Under the pieces are notes generated by a model, which saw only the letters and a list, made by a program, of their open reading frames with translations, did no database searches and was not told the DNA's origin. This document shows positions 5,334 to 6,154 of a DNA stretch of 6,154 nucleotides, in pieces. The stretch is from contig CANJDA010000130.1 in the NCBI GenBank assembly GCA_947472705.1, positions 1 through 6,154 on the forward strand, given 5' to 3'. The first letter of the stretch is position 1; every line of letters starts with the position of its first letter. The position numbers and the translations under genes were made by a program. Origin of the DNA: Flavobacteriaceae bacterium (lineage in GTDB: Bacteria > Bacteroidota > Bacteroidia > Flavobacteriales > Flavobacteriaceae).

Positions 5334-5669
5334 TTACTTAGATCCATCAAATTTATTGATGATAAAATCCATTTTTCTATTTAAATCTTCAAAAAAAGCA
5401 TTGGGTGTTTTAATAAAGATTTCAATTCCTTTCTCTGAAGTTGCAATTTCCGAATTAAAACTAACCATGGCATTCGCTTTTTCTTCCAATAGATAGTCAG
5501 TCTGAGCCCCAAGAGCATCAGCTAATCTTTTGATGTATTCATGTTTGATACTTTTGCCTTGTTCCCAATTTCCTATAGTGACCTGACTCACACCAACAAG
5601 GTGTACTAATTCTTCCTGTGACAATCTTTTTTTCTCTCTGAGATGGCGAATTTTAGTTCCAGTAGTCAT
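5334..5669 (-). CDS. XRE-family helix-turn-helix transcriptional regulator
   Basis: The 111-residue protein starts MTTGTKIRHLREKKRLSQEE, and residues 6-60 form a classic Cro/C1-type (HTH_3) DNA-binding domain. The recognition region reads SQEELVHLVGVSQVTIGNWE (17-36), followed by GKSIKHEYIKRLADALG and the closing YLL (59-61). The C-terminal 45 residues (FNSEIATSEKGIEIFIKTPN, then a helical LNRKMDFIINKFD tail) match no domain I recognise and may serve dimerisation. It is probably a small DNA-binding repressor, perhaps acting on its own promoter; an inverted repeat lies 37-57 bases before its ATG. It is divergent from the secreted-protein gene on the right and is separated from the exonuclease gene by 133 bases. 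Chromosomal housekeeping copies and mobile-element regulators look alike at this resolution; no toxin, integrase or phage gene is adjacent, so I see no sign of a toxin-antitoxin pair. Confidence 0.92.
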   Translation of the reverse strand: MTTGTKIRHLREKKRLSQEELVHLVGVSQVTIGNWEQGKSIKHEYIKRLADALGAQTDYLLEEKANAMVSFNSEIATSEKGIEIFIKTPNAFFEDLNRKMDFIINKFDGSK

Positions 5670-5705
5670 AAATTAATTAGTTTAGGTTGGTTAGAATTTC
5701 AACAT

Positions 5706-5726
5706 GATAAAAGTTATTTTTTTATC
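5706..5726. repeat. Inverted repeat upstream of the XRE gene (possible operator)
   Basis: GATAAAA (5706-5712) and TTTTATC (5720-5726) are perfect inverted copies separated by 7 bases. The centre lies about 47 bases before the XRE start codon, where an autoregulatory operator would sit, and it overlaps a weak -7-like sequence on the minus strand (TAACTTTT, 5716-5709). Arms are A+T-only except for one G/C pair, so chance is possible. Confidence 0.35.
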
Positions 5727-5789
5727 CATAAGTATCTATTCTATAACGAGATAATTCTTATTTTATTATATAGCATTTTAAAAATAATA

Positions 5790-5833
5790 AAACTTCTAAA
5801 ATTTAAAAGAATACTTATCAATTTTAAAAGTTT
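5790..5833. repeat. Long imperfect inverted repeat in divergent intergenic region
   Basis: Arms of 14 bases, aaacttctaaaatt (5790-5803) and aattttaaaagttt (5820-5833), are reverse complements except at one position, around a 16-base loop. In minus-strand RNA the exception becomes a G-U pair, so all 14 positions could pair; in plus-strand RNA it is a C/A mismatch. It sits mid-way in the 269-base gap between the XRE regulator and the secreted-protein gene. That gap is extremely A+T-rich and has no convincing open frame, tRNA or full promoter. The structure could be a regulatory or termination element or chance in biased sequence. Confidence 0.4.
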
Positions 5834-5938
5834 ACTATTTGGAATTTGCATTTTGTTGGTGGAACTTTACACTATTAATAATTAAAAAAAGATTCATTAT
5901 GCTAGACGGTTACACTAACTTTTTAATCCTGCTTTATT

Positions 5939-6154
5939 ATGAATCCTATCTCAATCAACAACACTACGTTGAAATTAAAATCGGTATTGGTAATGTTTAT
6001 TTTATTACCAACTATTGCTTCTTCCCAATCTGATGTCACAAACTTGATTCGTGGTGGTGAACTCTTATTTGGCGGTTTAATTACTATTTTTACTTCTGAA
6101 AAACAAGAAAAATCAAGTAACACTATAGTTGAGAGTGTGTGTGTAAAAAATAAA
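5939..6154 (+). CDS. Exported protein of unknown function, 3' end outside window
   Basis: The frame opens at ATG 5939, 12 bases after an in-frame TAA, and stays open through the last base, giving the first 72 residues. The start MNPISINNTTLKLKSVLVMF followed by ILLPTIASSQ is a good Sec signal peptide: polar and basic (K12, K14) then a hydrophobic core (about 15-25). A cleavage site after A27-S-S is likely, leaving Gln30 as the new N-terminus, a pattern common in Bacteroidota exports. There is no Cys next to the cleavage site, so it is not an obvious lipoprotein. The visible mature part has a glycine-rich hydrophobic segment (RGGELLFGGLITIF, 38-51), a charged linker, and VESVCVKNK (64-72), which may open a beta-rich domain. 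I cannot name the family. Overlapping frames on both strands here are less protein-like. It is the only plus-strand gene in the window. Confidence 0.75.
   Translation, partial: MNPISINNTTLKLKSVLVMFILLPTIASSQSDVTNLIRGGELLFGGLITIFTSEKQEKSSNTIVESVCVKNK

Noticed and set aside
5643..5885. Plus-strand frame of 80 codons rich in I, L, F and K
   Set aside because: It begins inside the antisense XRE gene and runs through very A+T-rich DNA; the composition is what that base bias would give by chance, and it has no start context or family likeness.
5839..6033. Plus-strand frame of 64 codons
   Set aside because: It overlaps the exported-protein gene in another frame; that gene has a proper signal peptide while this one has no recognisable feature.
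5923..6123. Minus-strand frame of 66 codons
   Set aside because: It is antisense to the exported-protein gene and shows no family features.
5334..6154. XRE regulator plus adjacent gene as a toxin-antitoxin or defence pair
   Set aside because: The genes are divergent and 269 bases apart, and the neighbour carries a signal peptide and is exported; nothing resembles a toxin, nuclease or phage module.

Overview
The window is about two-thirds A+T and looks like a chromosomal segment of a Flavobacterium-like member of the Bacteroidota. Three things point there. The rpmB-rpmG-DUF4295-ftsY order is typical of that phylum. Start codons lack Shine-Dalgarno sequences and are preceded by A/T-rich stretches. 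Several upstream regions carry the Bacteroidota promoter pattern (TTTG, about 19-20 bases, TAnnTTTG). Every confident gene except the last lies on the minus strand, so transcription runs right to left.

Left part (1-1872): a translation and protein-targeting block. In transcription order it holds rpmB (L28), rpmG (L33), a 50-residue DUF4295 protein probably tied to the ribosome, then ftsY (SRP receptor GTPase) and the first 45 codons of a small membrane protein that runs off the left edge. A strong promoter with upstream A-tracts drives rpmB. A 10-bp hairpin with a U-rich tail ends the ribosomal unit after DUF4295, and a probable ftsY promoter is nested in that terminator.

Middle part (2033-5200): housekeeping metabolism and nucleic-acid handling. 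cinA (competence/damage-inducible family, NMN deamidase domain) starts with GTG. A G+C-rich dispersed-repeat-like element of about 70 bp separates it from a one-base-overlapping pair: a FAHD1-type fumarylacetoacetate hydrolase family enzyme and an orphan Hpt phosphotransfer protein. Upstream of these is a DEDDh 3'-5' exonuclease with an ExoX-like C-terminal module; its start should be placed at 5200, not at the more upstream ATG at 5260.

Right part (5334-6154): a small XRE-family regulator on the minus strand faces away from a plus-strand gene for a secreted or envelope protein that is cut by the window end. The 269-bp divergent region between them is very A+T-rich and has two inverted repeats that could be operator or RNA structures.

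I see no CRISPR array, transposase, phage gene, rRNA, tRNA or recognisable defence system. Most of the window is ordinary core genome. The points most worth a second look are the DUF4295 gene as a ribosome-associated protein, the nested terminator and promoter before ftsY, the dispersed repeat at 3331-3400, and the divergent region with its inverted repeats.
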